A stretch of 64,000 nt of DNA from assembly GCA_016125505.1 (NCBI GenBank), contig WGLP01000006.1:62001-126000 (forward strand), read 5' to 3'. The translations under genes were made by a program, and so were the position numbers. Below are positions 10,013 through 18,257 of the stretch, piece by piece. Under the pieces are notes generated by a model. That model was not told where the DNA came from. It ran no database searches and saw only the letters and a program-made list of their open reading frames with translations. Numbering within the stretch: the stretch's first letter is position 1; every line of letters starts with the position of its first letter. This DNA comes from Gammaproteobacteria bacterium (GTDB lineage: Bacteria > Pseudomonadota > Gammaproteobacteria > UBA6429 > Thiohalophilaceae).

Positions 10013-10816
10013 ACAAATACTCATTTGCTGATTCTGCGTCTGATCCAGATCTCTCTTGTGCTCTGCCCCGGCCTTTTTATTAAAAATCACGGCGCGGCTG
10101 CCGCCTTTTTCCTTGGCGCGATACATGGCGCTATCCGCCTCTAGAATGACCGTGTCAGTATTGATCGGTTCGAATCCCAGCAAGCGGATGCCGATACTCG
10201 CACTCACGTGCACAGCCTTTGATTTTACCGCGATAGGCATATTAATCATTGCGATCAGCTTGTTGGCGATCTGTTGAACCCTGTCGCCTGTTATTCCCAC
10301 ATCCGTTTCCAGACGCTCCAGCAGCACGATAAATTCATCGCCATCCATGCGGCCGACAATGTCGTTGGCGCGAATAGTCGCGTGCAAACGTCGCGCAACC
10401 TCAACGAGGACAGCATCACCCGCGTCATACCCGTAGTCTTCATTTATCTTTTTAAAGTCATCAAGATTGATCAGCAGTACCGCGCAGTACTCATGATGCC
10501 GGGTACAACCCGCAACCACCCTATCGAGGTGTTCCACGACAAGGCGTCGATTTGCAAGTTGCGTCAGCGGATCCGTTGTCGCGACATTGCGTATTTTGGC
10601 GAGGGTCCTGGCGTTGGCCTCGAGAAAAGGTTTAATGACAAAAATACTGATCAGCGGGGTGGAGGCCAGCACCAGCGTAACGGTATTGAGTATCGCCAGT
10701 TCGTTGGTGCTCAGGTCGTTTGGGATAGTCTGGAATAAAAACAGTAACAGAATCTCGATCGTGATCAGAATGATGGCAATCCGGTATGCAACAAATAATA
10801 GCGTTTGTATCTTCAT
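10010..10816 (-). CDS. Membrane GGDEF protein with altered DGDEF signature
   Basis: A 268-residue protein: two membrane helices (about 8-30 and 42-64) with a short loop, then a GGDEF domain from DPLTQLANRR (81-91). The signature reads Gly-Arg-Met-Asp-Gly-Asp-Glu-Phe at 155-162, so the first Gly of GGDEF is Asp158. Asp119/120 in the metal region (INLDDFKKIN) and the SIGI stretch are kept. It may be a weak cyclase, a GTP-binding regulator or inactive. No PAS domain or EAL domain is present. Confidence 0.85.
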   Translation of the reverse strand: MKIQTLLFVAYRIAIILITIEILLLFLFQTIPNDLSTNELAILNTVTLVLASTPLISIFVIKPFLEANARTLAKIRNVATTDPLTQLANRRLVVEHLDRVVAGCTRHHEYCAVLLINLDDFKKINEDYGYDAGDAVLVEVARRLHATIRANDIVGRMDGDEFIVLLERLETDVGITGDRVQQIANKLIAMINMPIAVKSKAVHVSASIGIRLLGFEPINTDTVILEADSAMYRAKEKGGSRAVIFNKKAGAEHKRDLDQTQNQQMSIC

Positions 10817-11028
10817 GCTGATTTCCCCCCAGGTTCAAATGTATGCTGTTTTTTTTGCTATCCGAAATACAGCATAGCCGCAAATCACCCGCTGTAAAAC
10901 CGAGCAAGGGAGTCAGAAATACCCCCCATTGGGGCCGCACCCCCGCGGGTTTATTAAGCCTGCCCTGGACCCGCCGTGCCGAGTCGAGCCGCACAGTTTC
11001 CTCTACTATATAGAAAGTATTCCTTTTT

Positions 11029-11068
11029 GACCCGGTTTGGCGGTTTTGGACCCGGTTTTGCCGCCCGC
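11029..11068. repeat. Tandem degenerate GACCCGGTTT repeats
   Basis: TTTTTGACCCGGTTTGG is followed by CGGTTTTGGACCCGGTTTTG. Both look like reversed, slightly decayed copies of the AAAACCGGGGTCAGAAC motif. They sit just before the exchanger gene and may lie in its leader. Confidence 0.45.
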
Positions 11069-11084
11069 AGGCAGTGAGGCAAGT

Positions 11085-12113
11085 ATGGATTTTCAGGCGT
11101 TAAGTTTGTCAGCCAATATCGTGATCTTCATTATCGCGGCGGTGATTATTGGTGTCTTCGGGGTATTGATGACCCATGTTGCGCGTTTGCTGGCGGCACA
11201 GACCGGCATGGGTGAGGCGCTCATGGGGGCCGTGTTTATCGGCGCATCAACATCGCTCTCCGGAATTACCGCCTCGATGACTGCCGCCGCCGCCGGTCAT
11301 GCCCAACTGGCGGTCAGCAATGCGCTTGGCGGTATCGCGGCACAGACCGTGTTTCTGGCCATCGCGGATTTTTTTTATCGTAAGGCCAATCTTGAACACG
11401 CCGCCGCCTCAGCGGAAAACCTGATGATGTCCGCATTTCTGCTGACATTGCTGGCAATTCTGTTGTTATCGTTTACGGTCCCGACGTACAGCATCGCAGC
11501 GATTCATCCCGGCTCGGTACTGCTGATTCTAGGTTACCTGTTCGGTGTACGCATATTGGCTAAGACACACAAAATGCCAATGTGGATCCCGGTGATGACA
11601 AGGGATACGCGCCAGGAGAAAGACACAGCGGGCGCGCGGCGGCGGATACAACTGACGAGTCCGCACTGGCTGACGTTTTTGATCTATTCGGCGATCGTCG
11701 GGGTCGCCGGCTGGGTATTATCGAAAACAGGTATTGCGATTGCGGCCGCCACAAACACCTCCGAAGGACTGGTGGGTGGTGTGTTCACCGCGGTGTCTAC
11801 CTCGTTGCCGGAACTGGTCATCGCCGTCACCGCGGTACGCCTGAAGTCACTGACCCTGGCAGTGGGGGACATCATCGGCGGTAATGCATTCGATACCTTA
11901 TTTATCGCGATGTCAGACGTGTTCTATCGCAAGGGCCCAATCTACGCCGATGTCTCCATCAATGAAAAGTTCTGGCTGGCCATCACGATCCTGATGTCCG
12001 GGATTCTGTTGATGGGCCTGTTACACCGGGAACGGCACGGCATTGCCAACATCGGCTGGGAAAGTTTCCTGGTATTGATGCTATATATAATAAGTCTTGT
12101 CTACATTACCTGA
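11085..12113 (+). CDS. CaCA-family cation exchanger (Na+/Ca2+ or H+ antiporter type)
   Basis: A 342-residue membrane protein from the ATG at 11085, which follows GAGG; the frame is open upstream to 11037. About ten hydrophobic helices are arranged as two halves. The alpha-repeats are GAVFIGASTSLSGITAS (first half) and GGVFTAVSTSLPELVIAV with GGNAFDT (second half). The second repeat has the acidic SLPE motif, while the first has SLSG in place of SLPE. That loss suggests changed ion selectivity. It likely exports a cation across the inner membrane. The GNAT-HDAC gene starts 13 bases after its stop. Confidence 0.88.
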   Translation: MDFQALSLSANIVIFIIAAVIIGVFGVLMTHVARLLAAQTGMGEALMGAVFIGASTSLSGITASMTAAAAGHAQLAVSNALGGIAAQTVFLAIADFFYRKANLEHAAASAENLMMSAFLLTLLAILLLSFTVPTYSIAAIHPGSVLLILGYLFGVRILAKTHKMPMWIPVMTRDTRQEKDTAGARRRIQLTSPHWLTFLIYSAIVGVAGWVLSKTGIAIAAATNTSEGLVGGVFTAVSTSLPELVIAVTAVRLKSLTLAVGDIIGGNAFDTLFIAMSDVFYRKGPIYADVSINEKFWLAITILMSGILLMGLLHRERHGIANIGWESFLVLMLYIISLVYIT

Positions 12114-12126
12114 TTTAGGTCCGCCT

Positions 12127-13869
12127 ATGTTTCGAATCCGCCAGGTCCCGGATGACAGCTCTCCCCACAATCGCCATGCAATCGAACAGGTGCTGGAGAT
12201 CTTGCGGGTACAATTCCCGGGCGCACGTCCTGTCGAGTTTGAAAAACTGCCCAGACAGTTAATCGATCCGCTCAAATACAAATATCGCTCTGTGCTGCTG
12301 GTGGCAGAGGATGCCATGGCCAATGTGAAAGGCTTTGCCATGTTTCTGCATCTGCCGGACATCGAGATTGTCTATCTCGAGCTGGTCTCGGCGGCACCGG
12401 GGGGCACCGGCGGCGGGGTTGGCAGCGCCTTGTATGAAAGAGTGCGTGACGAGGCGCTGGCGCTGAACGTTTACGGGGTTTTCTTTGAATGCAGTGTCGA
12501 TGACGCTGACGTTATCAAAGACCCGGCACTGTTAAAACAGAACCGCGCCCGCCTCAAGTTTTACGAGCGTTATGGCGCGCGCCCCATCATCAATAATGTC
12601 TACGCCATGCCGGTAAAACCCGGCGATGCGGATCTGTATTACCTCATGTTCGACGACCTCGGCCAGGGCGTCGAGTTAGGCCGCAAGGTGGCGCGCAAAG
12701 TGGTGCACGCCATTCTCGAGCGCAAGTACGGCGACGTTATCAGCAAGCAACAAATCAACGAGGTGGTGGAATCATTCCGGGACAATCCCGTCGTCCTGCG
12801 TGAACCGCGCTACTTGAAAAAGAAATCCCTGCCTTCAGCCGTGCCCCACGCGCGCGGCATTGCCCTGATCGTGAACGAAGGTCACGATATCCATCATGTC
12901 AAGGATCGCGGCTATGTCGAGGCGCCGGTGCGGCTCTCGGTGATCCTGCACCACCTGAACAAGACCCATTTGTTCGAGCGTATCGCCCCGAAACGTGCCG
13001 CGGAGAAACATATCATGGCGGTCCACGATGCCAATTACGTCCACTATCTGCATCGTGCCTGCGCCCAGTTACCGCTGCGCAAATCCATTTATCCGATTAT
13101 CTTCCCGATACGCAACCTGTCCCGCCCGCCCAAGGATATCGAATTGCAGGTGGGTTATTACTGTATGGATACCTTCACGCCCCTGAATCACAATGCCTAT
13201 CTTGCCGCGCGCGGCGCCGTGGATTGCGCGATGACCGGCGCCGACACGGTCCTGCAGGGTTATCCGATTGCCTATGCGCTGGTGCGACCGCCCGGGCATC
13301 ATGCGGAACGGCGTGCCTTTGGCGGGTTTTGCTATTTCAATTCCGCCGCGGTGGCGGCCAATTACTTAAGCCGCTACGGGCGCGTGGCGATACTGGATGT
13401 GGACTTTCATCATGGCAACGGCACGCAGGACATCTTTTATCAGCGCAGCGATGTGTTGACGGTCTCGATTCATGGCGACCCGCACTTTGCCTATCCGCAT
13501 TTTGCCGGTTTTACTGACGAAACCGGCGAGGGTGACGGCAAGGGATTCAATATCAATTATCCCTTACCAGAGGATACCAGCGTCGAACGTTATCAACGTA
13601 CCCTGCAAAAGGCGCTGATCAAAATTCGCCAATTCGCACCTGCCTATCTAGTGCTGTGTCTCGGACTCGACACTGCCAAGGGTGATCCCACCGGGACGTG
13701 GAAACTGGCGGCACATGATTTTTTTAAAAATGGCGCCATGATTGGAAAATTACGCCTGCCTACCCTCGTGGTGCAGGAAGGCGGTTACCGCACGCGCACC
13801 CTCGGCAGTAATGCCCAGCATTTCTTTGAAGGCCTCTGGTCCACGCATCACAAGCTCATGCGGAAGTAA
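12127..13869 (+). CDS. Fusion: GNAT acetyltransferase plus histone-deacetylase-family amidohydrolase
   Basis: A 580-residue protein from ATG 12127; a TTG 30 bases upstream is a less likely start. Residues 1-200 carry a GNAT fold with a glycine-rich acetyl-CoA loop (APGGTGGGVGSALYER). Residues 245-570 are a class II-like HDAC/acetylpolyamine amidohydrolase domain. The His pair is 391-392 (PPGHHAE), zinc ligands are Asp426, His428 and Asp515 (GLDTAKGDPTG), and the catalytic Tyr is 554 (EGGY). All catalytic residues are present. One chain may thus add and remove acetyl groups on polyamines or proteins. It is probably co-transcribed with the exchanger. Confidence 0.9.
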   Translation: MFRIRQVPDDSSPHNRHAIEQVLEILRVQFPGARPVEFEKLPRQLIDPLKYKYRSVLLVAEDAMANVKGFAMFLHLPDIEIVYLELVSAAPGGTGGGVGSALYERVRDEALALNVYGVFFECSVDDADVIKDPALLKQNRARLKFYERYGARPIINNVYAMPVKPGDADLYYLMFDDLGQGVELGRKVARKVVHAILERKYGDVISKQQINEVVESFRDNPVVLREPRYLKKKSLPSAVPHARGIALIVNEGHDIHHVKDRGYVEAPVRLSVILHHLNKTHLFERIAPKRAAEKHIMAVHDANYVHYLHRACAQLPLRKSIYPIIFPIRNLSRPPKDIELQVGYYCMDTFTPLNHNAYLAARGAVDCAMTGADTVLQGYPIAYALVRPPGHHAERRAFGGFCYFNSAAVAANYLSRYGRVAILDVDFHHGNGTQDIFYQRSDVLTVSIHGDPHFAYPHFAGFTDETGEGDGKGFNINYPLPEDTSVERYQRTLQKALIKIRQFAPAYLVLCLGLDTAKGDPTGTWKLAAHDFFKNGAMIGKLRLPTLVVQEGGYRTRTLGSNAQHFFEGLWSTHHKLMRK

Positions 13870-13887
13870 ATAGTTATAAAGCCGGTC

Positions 13888-13906
13888 AAAAACCCCGGGG
13901 TAGAAC
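13888..13906. repeat. Degenerate AAAACCGGGGTCAGAAC motif
   Basis: AAAAACCCCGGGGTAGAAC resembles the dispersed motif, with an expanded C/G run and one missing base. It lies in the 175-base gap after the GNAT-HDAC gene, where no other feature was seen. Confidence 0.35.
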
Positions 13907-14044
13907 GCAATGATTTTCCCTCCACTTGGCCGCATGTTCAGTTTGGCGTTTTCACCCCCCAAGATTGTCAGAATCGACATCTTTGCCTGCCGCGGTTTAC
14001 CCGACATACTGCGTACGCCTAATCAACTACAGAGGAGTACGGCC

Positions 14045-14320
14045 ATGAAACGTTACTTGATCGAGCGGCAGATTTCCGGCGTCGGCAACTTGAATGCACA
14101 GCAGCTCAAAGAGGCAGCGGCGACATCGAACGCGGCGCTCGCCAAACTGGACGGTCGCGCCCAATGGGTGGAGTCTTATGTCGTCAACGACAAGACATAT
14201 TGCATCTACCTGGCGGACAACGAGGAAGCGGTGCAGGAACACGCCCGGCTATCGGGCTTTCCAGCCAATAAAGTTACCGAGGTACGCAGTATCATCAGTC
14301 CGATGACCGCATCGGCATAA
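14045..14320 (+). CDS. DUF4242 small protein
   Basis: A 91-residue protein from the ATG at 14045, preceded by GAGGAG; the open frame upstream to 13910 lacks such a site. The pattern MKRYLIERQISGVG, then AQWVESYVVNDKTYCIYLA and EHARLSGFPANKVTEVR is typical of DUF4242, a ferredoxin-like fold sometimes annotated as nickel-binding. It opens a three-gene run with VOC and GlxA-type genes, spaced three bases from the next start. Function unknown. Confidence 0.85.
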   Translation: MKRYLIERQISGVGNLNAQQLKEAAATSNAALAKLDGRAQWVESYVVNDKTYCIYLADNEEAVQEHARLSGFPANKVTEVRSIISPMTASA

Positions 14321-14323
14321 GCT

Positions 14324-14734
14324 GTGGACTCGGAGTTATCCAAACCGGATATCCTTCCGCCTGGAAGGTTTATCTGGCACGATCTGGCCGCAGCCGATAT
14401 GGCTGCGGCCATCGATTTTTATCACGCGGTATTTGGCTGGACCGCGGTAATCGAATCCGCCAACGGCGGACAGTTTGTTCGTTTACAGGCTGACGGGAAT
14501 GACGTGGGTTCGATGTATACTTTGAGCCAGCGGGAACGCCAGCATGGCGTACCGTCACACTGGACGCCGTATGTCTGCGTCGATAACATCGACGCTGCCG
14601 CGACGAGAGTCCGTGAATCCGGCGGCAGGATCCTGGTGCAGCCATTCGAGGTGGAAGGTGTCGCACGCATTGCGCTGGCTGTGGATACACTGGGTGCCAT
14701 AATCGGTCTCTGGGAATCGCTTCCTCATGAATAA
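14324..14734 (+). CDS. VOC (glyoxalase/bleomycin resistance) family protein
   Basis: A 136-residue cytoplasmic protein starting at a GTG three bases after the DUF4242 stop, so translation is likely coupled. Two beta-alpha-beta-beta-beta halves can be traced: FIWHDLAAADMAAAIDFYHAVFGW and HWTPYVCVDNIDAAATRVRESGG. His19 and a late acidic residue (near GLWE) are candidate metal ligands. Substrate not predictable. The last four bases overlap the next gene (ATGA). Confidence 0.85.
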   Translation: MDSELSKPDILPPGRFIWHDLAAADMAAAIDFYHAVFGWTAVIESANGGQFVRLQADGNDVGSMYTLSQRERQHGVPSHWTPYVCVDNIDAAATRVRESGGRILVQPFEVEGVARIALAVDTLGAIIGLWESLPHE

Positions 14735-15629
14735 ACTACTCGACGTCACCATTGTCATCCTCGATAACGGTTTCACCTCGACAGCAATCGGCCCCATGGA
14801 GGTATTCTACTCTGCCGGCCGCCTGAAGCAGCTCCTGCTCGGGGAGCCGGAACAGCCGCAATTCAATGTGCGCATCGCCTCGATTGACGGCAAGCCGGTC
14901 ACCAGTGTCTATGGCATCTCTCTCATACCGCACTGCGGGATTGAAGATGTAACACAGTCCGACCTGGTACTGATTACGGCATCGCATTCCTGCCTGCTGG
15001 AGCAGATCCCGCGCAAGACATCGATCGTGCCATGGCTACGCGCCGCGCATGAACGCGGCAGCTATCTGGCCGGCGTTTGCAGTGGCGTTGCACTCGTCGC
15101 GGAAACCGGGCTGTTCTGTAGTGGCGGTGTGTATGCATCGATCGATCTCAGCCTGTACCTGGTCGAGAAGTTTTGTGGGCACGAAATTGCCCTTGAGTGT
15201 GCGAAGTCACTCATGGTGACACCGCCGCGCAACCTGCAGTCCGGCTATGCCATTGCGCCACTGTCCCGCCCGCATGATGATGAAAGGATCAAACAAATTG
15301 AGCAGCAACTCCAGAACCAGTTTGACAAGGATATTGTGCTCGAAGCTGTAGCCGCCGAACATGCAATGAGCCCGCGTAACCTGCTCCGGCGATTCAAGGC
15401 AGCAACGGGCCATCTCCCCGGCGAGTATTTGCAACTGCTGCGCATCAGCGCTGCCCGGCAATTGCTTGAACGTGGCAGAGCGCCAGTGCAGAAAGTTGCC
15501 GCAACCGTGGGTTACGAGGATAGCGCCTACTTTCGTGGCATCTTCAAGCGCCATACGGGTATGACCCCCACCGAATACCGCAATCGCTTCGGCCCGCTTT
15601 TCGTAAACAGCAGCGAACTGCGTGATTGA
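14727..15629 (+). CDS. GlxA-type transcription regulator (DJ-1/PfpI plus AraC HTH)
   Basis: A 300-residue regulator. Residues 1-190 form a DJ-1/PfpI-like ligand domain with the nucleophile-elbow region AGVCSGVALVAE, where Cys is kept. Residues 200-290 hold two AraC-type helix-turn-helix motifs (AAEHAMSPRNLLRRFKAATG and KVAATVGYEDSAYFRGIFKRHTGMTP). It likely activates its own operon or a nearby catabolic gene on binding an unknown small molecule. The start overlaps the VOC stop. Confidence 0.92.
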   Translation: MNKLLDVTIVILDNGFTSTAIGPMEVFYSAGRLKQLLLGEPEQPQFNVRIASIDGKPVTSVYGISLIPHCGIEDVTQSDLVLITASHSCLLEQIPRKTSIVPWLRAAHERGSYLAGVCSGVALVAETGLFCSGGVYASIDLSLYLVEKFCGHEIALECAKSLMVTPPRNLQSGYAIAPLSRPHDDERIKQIEQQLQNQFDKDIVLEAVAAEHAMSPRNLLRRFKAATGHLPGEYLQLLRISAARQLLERGRAPVQKVAATVGYEDSAYFRGIFKRHTGMTPTEYRNRFGPLFVNSSELRD

Positions 15630-15722
15630 GCGACCGTAATAACAATCGACTCTGGCGTTTTATGTGCGTGTGGGCTTTTCCATTCCGGCCGCGAACCCGG
15701 GAATACGGTTTGCAAAAATGGC

Positions 15723-16004
15723 ATGACCGCAATCATCGTTGCCGCAGGCAAAGGCAATAATGAAAACATACAGGACTTTCTTGCCGCCGTGGCAAAACCG
15801 AATGTGCAGGCGAAGAATGACGATACCGCTCTGCTCGAAGCGACAGTGCACGGATACCCCAATACTGCCATCATGTTGTTGCGGGCGGGCGCCTCGCCAC
15901 TTATCATCGCCGTGCGTCACGGCAAAACAGCCTTGGAATATGCCAGGCAATTACAATTTAACGAAATCACCGCCTTACTCACGCAGGCTGGTGAACGGCA
16001 ATAA
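15723..16004 (+). CDS. Small ankyrin-repeat protein
   Basis: A 93-residue protein with two to three ankyrin-like repeats: NDDTALLEATVHGYPNTAIMLLRAGASP followed by HGKTALEYARQLQFNEITALL. It has no signal peptide. Such short ankyrin proteins mediate protein contacts; partner unknown. No strong ribosome-binding site precedes the ATG. The gene lies 93 bases after the GlxA gene and may share its transcript. Confidence 0.7.
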   Translation: MTAIIVAAGKGNNENIQDFLAAVAKPNVQAKNDDTALLEATVHGYPNTAIMLLRAGASPLIIAVRHGKTALEYARQLQFNEITALLTQAGERQ

Positions 16005-16129
16005 TACGATCGGAAACTCTTTTCTTACATCGTTAATGCAAACAGGGAGTGGCGTCATGGAAATGATGCGAAATGCCAAATGGCGAAAGATTTTTTTCGG
16101 GTTTTCTTCTCAGCAACGCCGGAAGAACA

Positions 16130-16159
16130 AGCCCAACCCGCCTTCGGGCGGGTTGGGCT
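16130..16159 (-). terminator. Perfect 13-bp hairpin with TTCG loop
   Basis: AGCCCAACCCGCC, loop TTCG, GGCGGGTTGGGCT. On the minus strand it is followed by TTGTTCTTCC, and on the plus strand by a G-rich sequence, so it most likely ends the minus-strand HAD gene. Confidence 0.8.
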
Positions 16160-16201
16160 GAGGTGTTGTGACCTGTGGAAGCATCCGCTTGTTTGAAACC
16201 A

Positions 16202-16966
16202 TCAGGTCAATACAAAATTAACCAAATAATCCATGCTTTTCCCCATACTGTCGGGCCTGACGCCTAACTCCTCGACCGGGGCATCCAGCCGATTAATCCA
16301 CACCGTAGGATAGCCAAACCATTTGGCCCCTGTCGCATCCCATCCCGCGAAGGCCGTAAAGGCAATCTCCTCTTTGGGAAGCGCAAACGCCTTAATCGCC
16401 ATCTGGTATGCCAGTGGACTCGGTTTGTAGGCCTGAACCTTGTCGGTGCTAAGATAAAACTCAAACGCTTCCTCAATGCCTGAATTTTTTGCGTTGGTTC
16501 GCAACATTTCTTCAGACAGATTGGAGAGGAAACCAAGCCGTATATTGTTTTTCTTAAATAACGCCAGGGCCGGTTTCACGTCCGGCCATACTTTCAAATT
16601 CAGCCAGATATCCATTAATTGCTTTTGCTTATGTGGCGGCAGGTCTAGCTTTAAATTTCCCGCCGAAAATATCAGCGCCTCCTGAATCACCGCATAAAAG
16701 CCTTTATAATGCGCTCCGATCGTGCGTAGCCAGGTATAACCGAATATTTTCGCAAACCAGAGTTTCGCGAGCGCGGCGCCCTGCTCCGGATATAATGTTT
16801 TTGCCAATCCAAAAATCGGTCTTGGATCGAATATGGGGAAGCCATCAAATGCAATGGCCTTGATGTTATGTTTGGTTACAGCCTGAGCTCGTGCAAAAGT
16901 TGTGAGCATGCTGGCAGCTGCACTTCCGGCCATAAGTTGGATAAATTGCCGACGGTCAAGAGGCAT
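16202..16966 (-). CDS. Tat-exported HAD-superfamily haloacid dehalogenase-like protein
   Basis: A 254-residue protein from the Met in MPLDRRQFIQLMAG, a twin-arginine signal with cleavage after ARA. GGAG lies upstream. HAD motifs: nucleophile Asp41 in AFDGFPIFDPR (the YGT of ordinary 2-haloacid dehalogenases is replaced), Ser/Asn in GFLSNLS, the Lys of YKPSPLAYQ, and FAGWDATGAKWFGYP. The fold follows (S)-2-haloacid dehalogenases but the substrate is uncertain. Folded export through Tat to the periplasm is unusual for this superfamily. Single gene. Confidence 0.85.
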   Translation of the reverse strand: MPLDRRQFIQLMAGSAAASMLTTFARAQAVTKHNIKAIAFDGFPIFDPRPIFGLAKTLYPEQGAALAKLWFAKIFGYTWLRTIGAHYKGFYAVIQEALIFSAGNLKLDLPPHKQKQLMDIWLNLKVWPDVKPALALFKKNNIRLGFLSNLSEEMLRTNAKNSGIEEAFEFYLSTDKVQAYKPSPLAYQMAIKAFALPKEEIAFTAFAGWDATGAKWFGYPTVWINRLDAPVEELGVRPDSMGKSMDYLVNFVLT

Positions 16967-17049
16967 AATTCGTTTTCTCCACAATATTGAATACAGCGTT
17001 AATAAATCAGGTGGGTGCACCCTTACAAATAAACGCAGCATTCAAAATT

Positions 17050-17325
17050 TTATTCCATATTATTGAAGATTTTGAGAAACACATGCATTGGTTAACATCA
17101 GTCGGGGGTGTTGTTGCCGTACCGACCACCCTGTTGAAGGACACAATAACGGTAAGTGCTGATGGGACATTAAAAGAAAATAGCAGTAGCGCCATGTCCG
17201 GGTTCTCGATTATCAAGGCTGACTCGATTCAGGCGGCGCTATCGATTGAACAGGCATGCCCTTTTCTTGAAATCGGCGGTCCACTTGAGGTCTCTGAACT
17301 AATCGAGATGCCGGTCCAGCAACGA
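17050..17325 (+). pseudogene. YCII-related domain remnant
   Basis: The translated stretch around KDTITVSADGTLKENSSS, MSGFSIIKADS and ACPFLEIGGPLEVSELIEMP matches the C-terminal two thirds of a YCII/DGPF-type family. The N-terminal strand and its start are missing: the frame only opens from a TTG in the HAD gene's 5' region, with no ribosome-binding site. At the 3' end the frame runs on past the normal end into a hairpin. Best read as a decayed gene. Confidence 0.5.
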
Positions 17326-17327
17326 CA

Positions 17328-17380
17328 GAAGGGGTCGGTGACAATACTCAATTATTTTTTACTATCACCAACCCCTTCTC
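17328..17380. terminator. Inverted repeat with AT-rich loop
   Basis: GAAGGGGTCGGTGA faces TCACCAACCCCTTC with one mismatch and a loop of about 25 bases rich in T. It lies between the YCII remnant and the minus-strand DUF2798 gene. There is no clear U-run, so a terminator is only one reading; a small mobile repeat is another. Confidence 0.4.
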
Positions 17381-17400
17381 GACTTCCCGCTATATCGATT

Positions 17401-17625
17401 CTATTCCGTGATTAGGCTGACCAGTCGGCGCACCAAAGGCGCAACGACAGCCACTGTCGGAAAGGCCACCGGCCAGGTAGTGATGCAGCTCTTTACCCAT
17501 TGCGAAAAAAATCCAGTGTGAAGACCTTGCGAAATCGTGAGAACGAAGGCAGACACAATACCGACCATAATAATCGAGAGCAGTGCGCTGAAAAGGATTG
17601 GTGAAAAACGAACTGGAATACGCAT
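17401..17625 (-). CDS. DUF2798 two-TM membrane protein
   Basis: A 74-residue inner-membrane protein. Two helices (about 8-30 and 44-68) with the family pattern SPILFSALLSIIMVGIVS and WVKSCITTWPVAFPTVAVVAPLVRRLV. GAGGAG lies just upstream of the ATG. It lies 61 bases after the DUF2938 gene on the same strand, so both probably belong to the MerR-controlled operon. Function unknown. Confidence 0.85.
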   Translation of the reverse strand: MRIPVRFSPILFSALLSIIMVGIVSAFVLTISQGLHTGFFSQWVKSCITTWPVAFPTVAVVAPLVRRLVSLITE

Positions 17626-17686
17626 TTAATTCTCCTCGTGTAGTTTACCTGGTTAGAAAATCACTGTAGTTAGTACTGCATGCACA

Positions 17687-18181
17687 TCAATTTATATTTA
17701 AAAAGAGATGTGTCACCCATCCTGTTGCATAGAGGCCGACGCCGAACACCGCGTGTGTTATGACGCTCTGCAGGCGGGCCGCACCAGGGTTCGGTGTGCG
17801 GGCGGCAGCAATACCGGCACCCATTCCCGGTTGCATTACTAAGAATGGTGCGGCCACAGTGCCAATACCCACCGCGATGGCAAGACCGATCGTGGGATGG
17901 CGGATCCATTCGAGTCCACCAATGCTGATTAGCAAGGCGGCAAAAGCAATGCCGATCAGGTAGTGCGCCGTCCACCCGATCACACGTTCGCCGCGTATCG
18001 GCGCAGACGCTGAGATGGATTCATGGCGAAAGCGGCCATGACTCATATGAGCGATCCAGCGGCCCACCAACGCATAGTTAGGGGGAGCAACGCCGAGCAA
18101 TGGTTTACGCGCGATTCCCCACAAGTCCATGACTGCGGTCGCACCAGTCCCGACGATCAGGGCGAAAAACATTTGGTTCAT
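17687..18181 (-). CDS. DUF2938 membrane protein
   Basis: A 164-residue inner-membrane protein with about four hydrophobic helices. Family hallmarks are TGATAVMDLWGI near the N-terminus and GRWIAHMSHGRFRHESI with conserved His residues, then GWTAHYLIGI. The His/Asp pattern could bind a metal or cofactor, but no activity is established for the family. GGAG precedes the ATG. It is transcribed divergently from the MerR gene from a promoter with MerR-type spacing, so it is the likely regulated target. Confidence 0.85.
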   Translation of the reverse strand: MNQMFFALIVGTGATAVMDLWGIARKPLLGVAPPNYALVGRWIAHMSHGRFRHESISASAPIRGERVIGWTAHYLIGIAFAALLISIGGLEWIRHPTIGLAIAVGIGTVAAPFLVMQPGMGAGIAAARTPNPGAARLQSVITHAVFGVGLYATGWVTHLFLNIN

Positions 18182-18219
18182 GATTCTCTCCAGTGTTGAA
18201 TTGGTAGGTTTGTAATGCT

Positions 18220-18250
18220 AGCGTACTACTTAAAGTCGACTTGAGGTCAA
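18220..18250 (-). promoter_or_regulatory. MerR-type promoter for the DUF2938-DUF2798 operon
   Basis: Read on the minus strand: -35 TTGACC (18250-18245), a 19-base spacer, and -10 TACGCT (18225-18220). Inside the spacer is a 10-base palindrome AAGTCGACTT (18233-18242). A 19-base spacer with a central dyad is the hallmark of MerR-activated promoters, in which the regulator twists DNA to align the two boxes. The MerR start codon lies eight bases to the right. Confidence 0.75.
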
Positions 18251-18257
18251 GGGCGAG

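Noticed and set aside
11029..11068. Tandem GACCCGGTTT units considered as a CRISPR or iteron array
   Set aside because: Only two degenerate units, no regular spacers, no cas genes and no replication initiator nearby.
13750..14007. Minus-strand frame spanning the end of the GNAT-HDAC gene
   Set aside because: Mostly overlaps the HDAC C-terminus and shows no family pattern.
16056..16161. Short plus-strand frame starting MEMMRNAKW
   Set aside because: It runs through the perfect hairpin at 16130-16159, has no clear ribosome-binding site and no family match.
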